DNA of 10,020 nt from an uncultured Rhodobacterales bacterium (GCA_937901055.1 CALCGO010000366.1:1-10020), one strand, 5' to 3'. Positions 1 through 6,555 are shown, counted from the first letter of the stretch. The notes: a model not told the origin generated them from the sequence alone. A program made the numbers and translations.

Positions 1-123
1 CACGCCGCGTCTTTGGCGTGGGGTCATACCTGCGGTTAAGGAAACGAACAACGGCGTTAGACCAATAGGGTCGATGATAACAAACAAGGTCACAAATGCT
101 GTGGTCGCAAGTTCCAGTTCCAT
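1..123 (-). CDS. MarC-family inner-membrane protein, N-terminal fragment
   Basis: Only the first 41 codons are present; the gene runs off the left edge. The translation begins MELELATTAFVTLFVIIDP and continues with IGLTPLFVSLTAGMT, ending in a basic stretch (RQRRGV). An early hydrophobic helix carrying an IDPxG..P signature followed by a short loop with a MTPxxR motif is typical of the MarC (UPF0056) family of multi-spanning inner-membrane proteins. The family was named for a multiple-antibiotic-resistance locus, but its transport function is unsettled. The ATG shares one base with the TGA of the upstream ABC-F gene (TGATG), so it is probably translated by coupling in the same mRNA. The family call is good for such a short piece; substrate and role are unknown. 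Confidence 0.8.
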   Translation of the reverse strand, partial: MELELATTAFVTLFVIIDPIGLTPLFVSLTAGMTPRQRRGV

Positions 124-1967
124 CAACCTCGCGCCTCCAACTTCTCTAATGCATCCATCCAAAGGGTTTCTGCGCGCTCTAAGCCATCCGTTACTTCGAC
201 GTGCTTCTTCTGCCACATACTAATCGCAGCGGCTTCGCCGTCGTAAAATCCGGGCTCGGCCATCTTTTGGTCGAGCTTATCGCGCATTCCTTGCAACTTT
301 GTCACACGTTCCTCGCAGGTGGCAACCTCTTCGCGCAGTTTTTCCTTGGAAACCTTCTTGGGTCTTTTACCCTTCTGTTTCTTCTTTTCCGACTTTGGCA
401 AGCCACCACGTTCGGACAATAGCATCTTGCGATACGCATCCATATCTTCGGTGTATGGCGTCACATTTCCATTTTTCACCAACCACAAACGGTCCGCTAC
501 CAGTTCTACCAACGATTGGTCGTGGCTAACCAAAATCACGGCGCCGGTGTATTCGGTCAGCGCCGCCACCAGTGCCTCGCGCGACTGAATATCGAGGTGG
601 TTGGTTGGCTCGTCGAGGATAATCAAGTGTGGCGCATCAATTGTTGCAATCAACAACGAAAGCCGCGCTTTTTGCCCGCCCGATAGGCGGCCAACTTTGG
701 TATCCACGATATCTGCATTCATTCCACCCGCCGCTAACCGCGAACGGATCCGTCCAGCTAATTCTTTGGGCCGTAGACGATGAATGTGCTGAATCGGTGT
801 TTCGTCCAGTTCCAGCTCATCGACCTGATGCTGCGCGAAGAAGCCAACCCGCAGTTTGGAGGATGCATATTTGCTGCCCCCCATAACCGTTAACCGGTCG
901 GCCAGTAACTTTGCAAACGTCGATTTTCCCTGCCCGTTGGCGCCTAGCAGCGCGATCCGGTCATCTTGGTCAATCCGCAGGTCGAGATTTCTCAAGATTG
1001 TTGTGCCATCGTACCCAACGCTGGCGTTTTCAAGGCGAATGATCGGTGGACTAAGCTCTTCTGGTTCAGGAAAGTTAAACGGCGTGACGTGATCGCCCAC
1101 AATCGGCGCAAGCGTGCCCATCCGTTCCAGCGCTTTAATCCGGCTCTGCGCCTGTTTCGCCTTGCTCGCCTTATAACGGAACCGGTCGATGTAAGACTGC
1201 ATATGCTCGCGCTGCGCATCCTGCTTCTTCTTTTGCGCGACCATCTGCTCCAACTTCGCGCGGCGGGTGTTTTCGAACGTGTCGTAGTTGCCCGTGTAAA
1301 GCGTCAACCGTTGTTGATCCAAATGCAAGATTTGCGTGACGGAGCGATTCAACAGCGCTTTGTCGTGGCTAATAATCAATACCGTATGGGGATACTTGGT
1401 CAGATAATTTTCCAACCAAATAGATCCCTCAAGGTCAAGATAGTTGGTCGGCTCATCGAGCAGCAGGAAATCAGGTTGCGAAAACAACACCGCCGCCAAA
1501 GCCACGCGCATCCGCCAGCCACCGGAATAATCCGAACATGGCCGTTGCTGCGCATCATTATCGAAGCCCAAACCATGCAGAATGCTGGCAGCACGTGCCT
1601 CGGCCGAATGTGCCTCGATATCCGCAAGCCGCATATAAATGTCGGAAATTCGAGTAGGATCGGTGGCTGTTTCAGCTTCTGCCAGCAGGTCGGTGCGTTC
1701 AACATCAGCCGCCAGAACCACGGAAATCAGGCTTTCTGGCCCCGATGGGACCTCCTGCGCAATACCGCCGATACGTGCACCACGCGGGATTTCGATCTCG
1801 CCCTCATCCAGCACCCATTCGCCGCGGATCAGCTTGAACAGGGTGGTTTTGCCAGCCCCGTTGCGGCCGACAATACCGACCTTATGGCCGGAGGGAATCG
1901 TGACGGTCGAACTGTCGATCAGTTTGCGGCCCTCAAGGGTGAATGATATGTTTTTTATAGCTAGCAT
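123..1967 (-). CDS. ABC-F family ATPase, YheS-type (duplicated ABC domains)
   Basis: A 614-residue soluble protein with two ABC ATPase domains and no membrane segments, hence an ABC-F protein. Such proteins act on ribosomes, not in transport. Domain 1 has Walker A at 34-42 (GRNGAGKTT), signature YSGGWRMR at 147-154, Walker B with D171/E172 and switch H201. The inter-domain linker (about 245-285) contains the SYIDRFR...KAKQAQSRIKALERM region that reads closely like E. coli YheS. Domain 2 has Walker A at 342-350 (GANGQGKST), LSGGQKAR at 428-435, D452/E453 and H482. A Lys-rich stretch (526-545) leads into a C-terminal predicted coiled coil to 614. Both catalytic glutamates are present, so both sites look active. 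The ATG at 1967 (MLAIKNISF) is chosen over an in-frame TTG at 2003 because the family begins there; no clear ribosome binding site precedes it. It is the first gene of a pair with the MarC-family gene. The precise ribosomal role is not known from sequence. Confidence 0.93.
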   Translation of the reverse strand: MLAIKNISFTLEGRKLIDSSTVTIPSGHKVGIVGRNGAGKTTLFKLIRGEWVLDEGEIEIPRGARIGGIAQEVPSGPESLISVVLAADVERTDLLAEAETATDPTRISDIYMRLADIEAHSAEARAASILHGLGFDNDAQQRPCSDYSGGWRMRVALAAVLFSQPDFLLLDEPTNYLDLEGSIWLENYLTKYPHTVLIISHDKALLNRSVTQILHLDQQRLTLYTGNYDTFENTRRAKLEQMVAQKKKQDAQREHMQSYIDRFRYKASKAKQAQSRIKALERMGTLAPIVGDHVTPFNFPEPEELSPPIIRLENASVGYDGTTILRNLDLRIDQDDRIALLGANGQGKSTFAKLLADRLTVMGGSKYASSKLRVGFFAQHQVDELELDETPIQHIHRLRPKELAGRIRSRLAAGGMNADIVDTKVGRLSGGQKARLSLLIATIDAPHLIILDEPTNHLDIQSREALVAALTEYTGAVILVSHDQSLVELVADRLWLVKNGNVTPYTEDMDAYRKMLLSERGGLPKSEKKKQKGKRPKKVSKEKLREEVATCEERVTKLQGMRDKLDQKMAEPGFYDGEAAAISMWQKKHVEVTDGLERAETLWMDALEKLEARG

Positions 1968-2070
1968 GGGCGGGTATTTCGCCGTTCTAGGCGGCCAAGT
2001 CAATGGGTCTACGGAATTAGCTCTTCACAGACGCCTAACCCCATGTTAGTTGCGCGCCAGAGACAAACGC

Positions 2071-2084
2071 GGGCCATGCGGCCC
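2071..2084 (+). repeat. small GC hairpin in the ndk leader
   Basis: A perfect inverted repeat, GGGCC-ATGC-GGCCC, ends about eight bases before the ndk ribosome binding site. It has no following T-run, so it is not a rho-independent terminator. It could be an RNA hairpin or protein site in the ndk leader, or chance in GC-rich DNA. Confidence 0.35.
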
Positions 2085-2106
2085 TACATTCCAAAGGACC
2101 TTTATC

Positions 2107-2529
2107 ATGGCTATCCAACGCACATTCTCGATCATCAAACCAGACGCAACAAAACGCAACCTTACAGGCGCGATTGCTGCAAAATTCGAAGCCGCTGGCC
2201 TTCGCATCGTTGCTTCCAAGCGTATTCAGCTTTCACTGGCACAGGCGCAGACTTTCTACGGTGTTCACTCCGAACGTCCATTTTTCGGCGAGCTTTGCGA
2301 ATTCATGATTTCTGAACCAATCGTTGTTCAGGTTCTTGAAGGCGAAGACGCAATCGCGAAAAACCGCGAAGTTATGGGCGCAACAAACCCAGCCGACGCT
2401 GACGAGGGCACAATTCGTAAAGAATTCGCACTTTCGATCGGTGAAAACTCGGTTCACGGTTCCGACGCACCTGAAACGGCTGCTGAAGAAATCGCATTCT
2501 TCTTCTCGGGTCTTGAACTGGTTGGCTAA
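2107..2529 (+). CDS. ndk: nucleoside diphosphate kinase
   Basis: A 140-residue protein, the usual length for bacterial Ndk. It transfers the gamma phosphate between nucleoside tri- and diphosphates through a phosphohistidine, balancing NTP and dNTP pools in the cytosol. The N-terminus MAIQRTFSIIKPDA holds the conserved (R/Q)TFSIIKPD strand, and the active-site motif NSVHGSD places the catalytic His at 117. Other conserved pieces are FYGVHSERPFF (50-60) and VMGATNPADADEGTIR (89-104). An in-frame extension upstream to 2050 exists, but the ATG at 2107 is preferred because it sits behind an AAAGGA ribosome binding site (about 2093-2098) and matches the family start. The gene is divergent from the ABC-F gene. 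Its TAA (2527-2529) interlocks with the TAG (2526-2528) of the convergent TfoX-like gene. Confidence 0.98.
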   Translation: MAIQRTFSIIKPDATKRNLTGAIAAKFEAAGLRIVASKRIQLSLAQAQTFYGVHSERPFFGELCEFMISEPIVVQVLEGEDAIAKNREVMGATNPADADEGTIRKEFALSIGENSVHGSDAPETAAEEIAFFFSGLELVG

Positions 2530-2864
2530 TCCGGCGACCTAACACCAAGTTTATCAAGGGCTGCTTCTATATCGGAGCGGCCCTTTTTCTTTGCGCCAAG
2601 CGTCTCGGCAACAAGTTGGTCGAATTGTTTGCGCAGATTTTCCTTCTCAACACCCTGACAATCGTTCCAGGGCCGCCCCTGCAAACCCATAACCAGCGCG
2701 TAATAGCCAATGAAATGCGGCCTAACACCGTTTTTCAAAACCAGCCTATAGCCTTGATCGGCGCCAAGTTCCCGCAATTGGTCGGCTGTTGTTACACCAA
2801 CGCGCGCAAACATCGCCTCAACCGCTGGGCCGAGGTTTCGAATACTTGATACCGGATCAGACAT
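2526..2864 (-). CDS. TfoX C-terminal-domain protein (stand-alone)
   Basis: A 112-residue small cytosolic protein. Residues 6-40 (SSIRNLGPAVEAMFARVGV, then TTADQLRELGADQGYR) match the TfoX C-terminal domain, with the usual pattern of LGP, an amphipathic helix, a T-x(3)-L-xx-LGA turn and a helix-hairpin-like fold. The TfoX N-terminal domain is absent, so this is the stand-alone form. A role in competence cannot be assumed, since such small proteins are common and mostly uncharacterised. A basic stretch AKKKGR (91-96) precedes the C-terminal helix. The ATG at 2864 overlaps the end of the saccharopine dehydrogenase gene by 8 bases (ATGTCTGA), pointing to translational coupling; a longer frame up to 2921 lies wholly in the upstream gene and is not favoured. 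It is the last gene of the purM operon and converges on ndk. Confidence 0.83.
   Translation of the reverse strand: MSDPVSSIRNLGPAVEAMFARVGVTTADQLRELGADQGYRLVLKNGVRPHFIGYYALVMGLQGRPWNDCQGVEKENLRKQFDQLVAETLGAKKKGRSDIEAALDKLGVRSPD
2556..2592 (+). terminator. rho-independent terminator of ndk, inside the convergent gene
   Basis: A 12-base-pair stem (2556-2567 with 2574-2585, including two G-U pairs) closes a 6-base loop (TATATC) and runs into TTTTTCTTT on the plus strand. It begins 27 bases after the ndk stop. On the minus strand the same DNA codes for about residues 91-103 of the TfoX-like protein and is not followed by a T-run, so it should act only on ndk transcripts. Confidence 0.82.
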
Positions 2865-3918
2865 CACCCGCACGCGCAAGTGCGGCATCGAATGTTGCCT
2901 TCGCAGAAAGCCATTCCTCACCGTCTGGATAAGTTAACAGTGCTTTCACCATCTGCGAGGAAAAATCCTCGCTCGCCTCCCTCGGCAACAGGGAAGGGAG
3001 GTTGTCAATTGCTGTCAGTTCCAACTGTTCGCGGATACCGTTTTGACCAAGCGGAATAAACGGCGCCCTCCATTCGGTTGGCGCATCGTAAATCGGCAAC
3101 GGATTGAAATCACTGAACGGATCACAGGACACATCTGAAATCATCTGGATAAAATTCAACGGATTGGAAATGTCCTCGGGTGACATCAACTGCAAACCGG
3201 GGCCGGTCATTAACACACAATTAACCAATAGATCATGCGCCATTAGTGCGGCTTTATCCAGATCGCGGGTCTCGTCGATATCCCACTCGGTAACTTCAAA
3301 TCCTGCCAGCTTCAACGCCTCCGTCGCGCCAGTACCAGACCGCCCCTTCGCCCCAATAACGACAGCGCGGCGTGGTTTTATACAGTTCGCAGACAGCTCA
3401 CGTAAAATATCCTCGACCTCTTCACGTGATTCAAAACTGCTGACCCCACCTTCGGGTCCATCAACACCGTTCCAACGCGCCAACAATCGCCATGCAGCCA
3501 ACACGGATCCCATCCAGCCTGCCCAATACCCGAAAGCCGCAACCCGTCTTTCTCTTTTGGTCAAATACTCAATATCGTAAAGTCGGCCACAGCCACGACG
3601 GAAGCGGGAAATCTCCTGTTCCCAGCCTGTTTGATCTTTATAGATATGTGCGAAATGTATGAACGGAACTCTTAGTTCAGCTGGTTCCGCGGGTAATTCC
3701 TTAAGCCCGAGTATCGTCGCGTCCATCGACGTTAGCCAAGAACCTGCATCGACCAATTCGCAACCGGCAGACTCGTATTCGGCGTCCTTAAATATGCGTT
3801 TCGCACTACGTTCCACCAAAATTCTGAACCCCGCTTCAAGTAAGGCCTTCGAATCATTCGGGGTAATAGGCGTGCGCCGCTCGGTCGCGCGGGCTTCGTC
3901 TCGGAGAATAAATTTCAT
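2857..3918 (-). CDS. saccharopine dehydrogenase, L-lysine-forming (Lys1) type
   Basis: A 353-residue protein that reads along its length like fungal Lys1 (saccharopine dehydrogenase, NAD+, L-lysine forming), which interconverts saccharopine with lysine plus 2-oxoglutarate. Matching blocks are LRDEARATERRTPITP (5-20), GLKELP (71-76), FAHIYKDQTGW (89-99), LYDIEYL (113-119), the nucleotide loop VIGAKGRSGTG (187-197), DVS (262-264) and DNLPSLLPREAS (305-316). By alignment in my head to the yeast enzyme, the proposed acid-base pair corresponds to K73 and H91, with R15 and E117 also kept. A yeast disulfide cysteine (C205) appears as S194 while its partner position is C234. The start has a good AAGGAC ribosome binding site that overlaps the purN stop (TAAGGAC), 9 bases from purN. 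Direction (lysine breakdown or synthesis) and exact substrate are inferred; a related opine-type oxidoreductase is possible. Confidence 0.85.
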   Translation of the reverse strand: MKFILRDEARATERRTPITPNDSKALLEAGFRILVERSAKRIFKDAEYESAGCELVDAGSWLTSMDATILGLKELPAEPAELRVPFIHFAHIYKDQTGWEQEISRFRRGCGRLYDIEYLTKRERRVAAFGYWAGWMGSVLAAWRLLARWNGVDGPEGGVSSFESREEVEDILRELSANCIKPRRAVVIGAKGRSGTGATEALKLAGFEVTEWDIDETRDLDKAALMAHDLLVNCVLMTGPGLQLMSPEDISNPLNFIQMISDVSCDPFSDFNPLPIYDAPTEWRAPFIPLGQNGIREQLELTAIDNLPSLLPREASEDFSSQMVKALLTYPDGEEWLSAKATFDAALARAGDV

Positions 3919-3927
3919 AACCTGTCC

Positions 3928-4524
3928 TTAGGAAAATAGACTGACCTTCGTATCGTCGCTACCTGCAAACTTACGCAACACTGCAGGGTAGAGTCTATGC
4001 TCCATCGGTAATAATCGCGCCGCCAAATCGTCAGGCATATCACCCGTTTGCACAGGGATTACGGCCTGACCCAAAATCGGTCCGCCATCCAGTTCTGCGG
4101 TGACGCGATGCACCGTGCATCCATGTACCGCCATTCCGGCGTCGAGCGCCCGTTGGTGCGTATGCAAACCCGTGAACAGTGGCAAAATCGAAGGGTGAAT
4201 ATTCAGCATCTTCCCCTCCCACTTTGCAGTGAACTCCGGCGTTAAAATGCGCATGAAACCAGCCAGACAGATAATGTCGGGGTTGGCAACCAGCAGCGCA
4301 GAATGCAGTTCGGTCTCGAAGGCTTCGCGATTTCCCTTAAAGGGGCGGTGGTCAACAACCGCCGTCGGAATGCCCAATTCAGCCGCCTTGGCTAACCCAC
4401 CGGCATCCGGATTATTCGAGAGCACCAGCACCGCTTCCGCAGGATGCCCTGCATCCATATCCCGCGCCAGTGCGACCATGTTCGAACCACCACCCGATAT
4501 CAGAATGGCGACTCGGTTTTTCAT
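3928..4524 (-). CDS. purN: phosphoribosylglycinamide formyltransferase (GAR transformylase)
   Basis: A 198-residue protein, slightly shorter than E. coli PurN. It transfers a formyl group from 10-formyltetrahydrofolate to GAR, the third step of de novo purine synthesis. The phosphate-binding GGGSN loop is at 11-15. The catalytic segment NIHPSILP supplies N108 and H110, and D146 in ELDGGPILGQ completes the usual Asn/His/Asp triad. The block GLHTHQRALDAG (119-130) is also standard. Its ATG overlaps the purM stop as ATGA (4521-4524), the classic purM-purN coupling seen across bacteria. The next gene, a Lys1-type dehydrogenase, follows after 9 bases. No odd features. Confidence 0.97.
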   Translation of the reverse strand: MKNRVAILISGGGSNMVALARDMDAGHPAEAVLVLSNNPDAGGLAKAAELGIPTAVVDHRPFKGNREAFETELHSALLVANPDIICLAGFMRILTPEFTAKWEGKMLNIHPSILPLFTGLHTHQRALDAGMAVHGCTVHRVTAELDGGPILGQAVIPVQTGDMPDDLAARLLPMEHRLYPAVLRKFAGSDDTKVSLFS

Positions 4525-5567
4525 GCCAGCGTTCCCGCGTAAGTAACACCATCGCCTTTGACGACTGTGCCCATCGTAACCACTGTTTCGCCGTTTTCCT
4601 CGAAAATAGCTTGTAGGGCTTCAGCGCGATCAGGCGCAACAACGGCGATCATACCGATACCGCAATTGAAGGTTTTCAACAGTTCAGCTTGTGACATGCC
4701 CGCTTGATCTACCAACCATTTAATAACAGGCGGTAGGATCCACGCATTCAGGTCGATATCGGCACCAAGACCGTCGGGCAATGCGCGCGGTAAGTTTTCG
4801 GTTAAACCACCGCCGGTAATATGTGCCAACGCATGCAATCCACCAGCGCGGTAGGCAGCAAGCCCCGAGCGCACGTAAAGTTTGGTCGGAGCCAGCAATG
4901 CCGCGCCCAACGAACCGTCACCAAACGGCGAAGGAGCATCCCAGCCAAGACCGGAGTTCTCAACGATCTTGCGCACCAGCGAATAGCCGTTTGAATGCAC
5001 ACCACTAGATGCAAGCCCAAGCAGAACGTCGCCCTCGGCCACGCCAGAGGGCAACATCGCACCGCGTTCCATCGCACCAACCGAGAAGCCCGCAAGATCA
5101 AAATCGCCTTTGGCATACATCCCCGGCATCTCTGCGGTTTCGCCACCAACCAATGCGGAATTCGACAAGCGACAACCCTCGGCAATGCCTTCAACCACCA
5201 TAGCGGCCTCGTTAATGTCCAGTTTACCCGTCGCGAAATAATCAAGGAAGAAAAGCGGCTCTGCGCCCTGACACACAAGGTCGTTCACGCACATGGCAAC
5301 CAGATCAATGCCAACGGTCGAAAGAATGCCGGTATCAATCGCGATCCGTAGCTTCGTGCCGACACCATCCGTCGCCGCAACCAGAATGGGGTCTTTGTAG
5401 CCAGCGGCCTTCAAGTCAAACATTGCGCCAAACCCGCCAAGCCCGTCCATAACGCCGGAACGTTTGGTGCTGGCGGCGGCAGGTTTGATCCGCTCGACCA
5501 AAGCATTGCCTGCATCAATATCAACGCCAGCGTCGGCATAGGTTAGGCCATTAGGACGGTCGGACAT
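4521..5567 (-). CDS. purM: phosphoribosylformylglycinamidine cyclo-ligase (AIR synthetase)
   Basis: A 348-residue enzyme of the PurM/ThiL/HypE ATP-binding superfamily that converts FGAM to AIR, the fifth step of de novo purine synthesis. Family blocks are YADAGVDIDAGN (10-21), GLGGFGAMFDL (42-52), ATDGVGTKL (65-73), CVNDLVCQGAEPLFFLDY (93-110), GGETAEMPGMY, SSGVHSNGYSLVR, HITGGGLTENLPR and FNCGIGM. Length matches the family (about 345). The frame is open up to 5633, but the ATG at 5567 is chosen because AGGAG lies 8 bases before it and the protein then starts as usual (MSDRPNGLTYADAG). It heads the purM-purN-dehydrogenase-TfoX-like operon. Upstream it is divergent from the tRNA gene; I see no riboswitch or clear operator in the roughly 105 bases between them. 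Confidence 0.97.
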   Translation of the reverse strand: MSDRPNGLTYADAGVDIDAGNALVERIKPAAASTKRSGVMDGLGGFGAMFDLKAAGYKDPILVAATDGVGTKLRIAIDTGILSTVGIDLVAMCVNDLVCQGAEPLFFLDYFATGKLDINEAAMVVEGIAEGCRLSNSALVGGETAEMPGMYAKGDFDLAGFSVGAMERGAMLPSGVAEGDVLLGLASSGVHSNGYSLVRKIVENSGLGWDAPSPFGDGSLGAALLAPTKLYVRSGLAAYRAGGLHALAHITGGGLTENLPRALPDGLGADIDLNAWILPPVIKWLVDQAGMSQAELLKTFNCGIGMIAVVAPDRAEALQAIFEENGETVVTMGTVVKGDGVTYAGTLA

Positions 5568-5633
5568 TTCAGGCTCCTGCAATGTTGAGATTTGCGCCTG
5601 CTTTACCCTAGGCGAAAACAAAAGGGAAGCCAC

Positions 5634-5662
5634 TTGACCCCCCTAAATCATCCGCGTATTGA
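5634..5662 (+). promoter_or_regulatory. candidate sigma-70-type promoter of the tRNA gene
   Basis: TTGACC (5634-5639) and TATTGA (5657-5662) are separated by 17 bases, which would start transcription a few bases before the tRNA 5' end at 5674. The -35 box is strong (5 of 6) and the -10 is weak (3 of 6); strong TTGAC boxes are usual for stable-RNA promoters in alphaproteobacteria. The -35 is almost directly upstream of where purM transcription must leave in the other direction. Confidence 0.5.
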
Positions 5663-5673
5663 GTGCCGCAGGC

Positions 5674-5750
5674 GGGCCTGTAGCTCAGTTGGTTAGAGCA
5701 GAGCGCTCATAACGCTTTTGTCGTAGGTTCAAGTCCTACCGGGCCTACCA
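5674..5750 (+). tRNA. tRNA with anticodon CAT, probably tRNA-Ile2 (lysidine-modified) or elongator tRNA-Met
   Basis: A complete 77-base cloverleaf with encoded CCA. The parts are: acceptor GGGCCTG (5674-5680) with CGGGCCT (5740-5746); D stem GCTC/GAGC with AGTTGGTTA loop; anticodon stem GAGCG/CGCTT with loop CTCATAA (CAT at 5708-5710); variable loop TTGTC; T stem GTAGG/CCTAC with TTCAAGT; A73 then CCA. It is not the initiator, because the first pair is G-U and not a C-A mismatch, and the anticodon stem lacks three G-C pairs. Acceptor pairs C4-G69 and C5-G68 are the known TilS identity features of tRNA-Ile2, so an AUA-reading isoleucine tRNA is favoured over elongator Met. G-U wobbles occur at 1-72, 6-67 and 27-43. 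Confidence 0.95.
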
Positions 5751-5843
5751 AATTTCAATAGAATTGTGTCTTTGGCCTCAGTAGTGCCCCGCTACGCCGA
5801 GTTTAACATTCGCGTCTTCTTGTTCGGTTCGCACCCAGAAAAA

Positions 5844-6479
5844 TCACGAACTTTTGTTTATGTGCGGAAAATCCCCAATAGCGATGTAATCTTCTTCGGA
5901 CGGAGTAGAGATTCTGCCCAGTATTTCGTTTCGGTGAGAATGACGGCCAAACCTTTCAATAATTTTCCGTGCTTTAGCCTGTTGGTTCACAAACCCCGCA
6001 CCCATTTGGCTGATTGTTGCGGGCAAACGCGTCGTGATCTTGTCCACCTCTTCGTTTAAGCTGTCAATGCGTTCAAGGTGATCCGGTCCTTCGCAATGGG
6101 TGATGGCGATGATAAAAAAGACACTTTCCCAAGGTTGAAGTTCGTCGATATCCCTGTTTTTGATCCCATCTAACGCCAATCGTGCTGCTTTTATGTCCTG
6201 CGCATATGCAGCGGGCGTATCGCGCCACAAAGAGCGGGGAAATTGATCCAATGCAATTAGTAGCGCCAGCCGGCCCCTAGCAGTATCTGCCCAATGATCC
6301 AAGCGCCCCGTCGCGGCCGCGTGGGTTAACTCGGCAAAGCCGTTAATAATAGTTTCGTCCATCCCGCCCTGCATTCGTTCCTGAAAAAACGCCCCGTGAG
6401 TTTCAATGGCATTCTGGTGGCCGGTGTCAGGGAACCAAAAATCGAGAACATCATTCGGTTGGAAGCTTTCATTTGCCAT
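5844..6479 (-). CDS. DUF924 family protein of unknown function
   Basis: A 211-residue soluble, mostly helical protein of the DUF924 family, a TPR-like fold with no assigned biochemical role. Hallmarks are VLDFWFPD (11-18) near the start, LALLIALDQFPRSLWRDTPA (71-90) followed by AYAQD, and a C-terminal FGRHSHRNEILGR with STPSEEDYI (177-199). In most relatives I recall, the last block begins FGRFPHRN and a central block reads PFMHSE; here they are FGRHSHRN and ITHCE, so the copy is somewhat divergent. The ATG at 6479 has GGAGAA about 6 bases upstream. It stands alone: a 110-base gap with its own promoter candidate separates it from modC, and it converges on the tRNA gene. No terminator is obvious in the 93 bases between the two 3' ends. 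No function is inferred. Confidence 0.88.
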   Translation of the reverse strand: MANESFQPNDVLDFWFPDTGHQNAIETHGAFFQERMQGGMDETIINGFAELTHAAATGRLDHWADTARGRLALLIALDQFPRSLWRDTPAAYAQDIKAARLALDGIKNRDIDELQPWESVFFIIAITHCEGPDHLERIDSLNEEVDKITTRLPATISQMGAGFVNQQAKARKIIERFGRHSHRNEILGRISTPSEEDYIAIGDFPHINKSS

Positions 6480-6526
6480 GTGTTTCTCCGGTCGTTTTTC
6501 TTGTTCAACGAGGTCGACGTCGGCAG

Positions 6527-6555
6527 ATGTTAGTAAATGCGTAGCATTCCTGCAA
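6527..6555 (-). promoter_or_regulatory. candidate promoter of the DUF924 gene
   Basis: Read on the minus strand, TTGCAG (6555-6550) and TAACAT (6532-6527) are 17 bases apart, each matching 4 of 6 consensus bases, placing a start about 40 bases before the ATG at 6479. A short inverted repeat, AATGC-GTA-GCATT (6536-6548), lies in the spacer and could be an operator or chance. Confidence 0.35.

Noticed and set aside
966..1946. A 326-codon plus-strand open frame opposite the ABC-F gene
   Set aside because: It is antisense to a clear, fully motif-bearing gene. Its translation has no recognisable domain and is rich in residues expected from a shadow frame.
3104..3580. A 158-codon plus-strand frame opposite the Lys1-type dehydrogenase
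   Set aside because: Its Ser/Arg/Pro-rich translation without domains fits a shadow of the coding strand.
5568..5673. Possible purine riboswitch or operator ahead of purM
   Set aside because: I found no purine riboswitch core or convincing palindrome in this roughly 105-base stretch.
5748..5775. CCAAA...TTTGG and CAAT-AGA-ATTG pairings after the tRNA, considered as a terminator
   Set aside because: The stems are short and AT-rich, use the tRNA CCA end, and no T-run follows.
5766..6059. A 97-codon plus-strand frame after the tRNA gene
   Set aside because: It lies mostly antisense to the DUF924 gene and its translation resembles no family.
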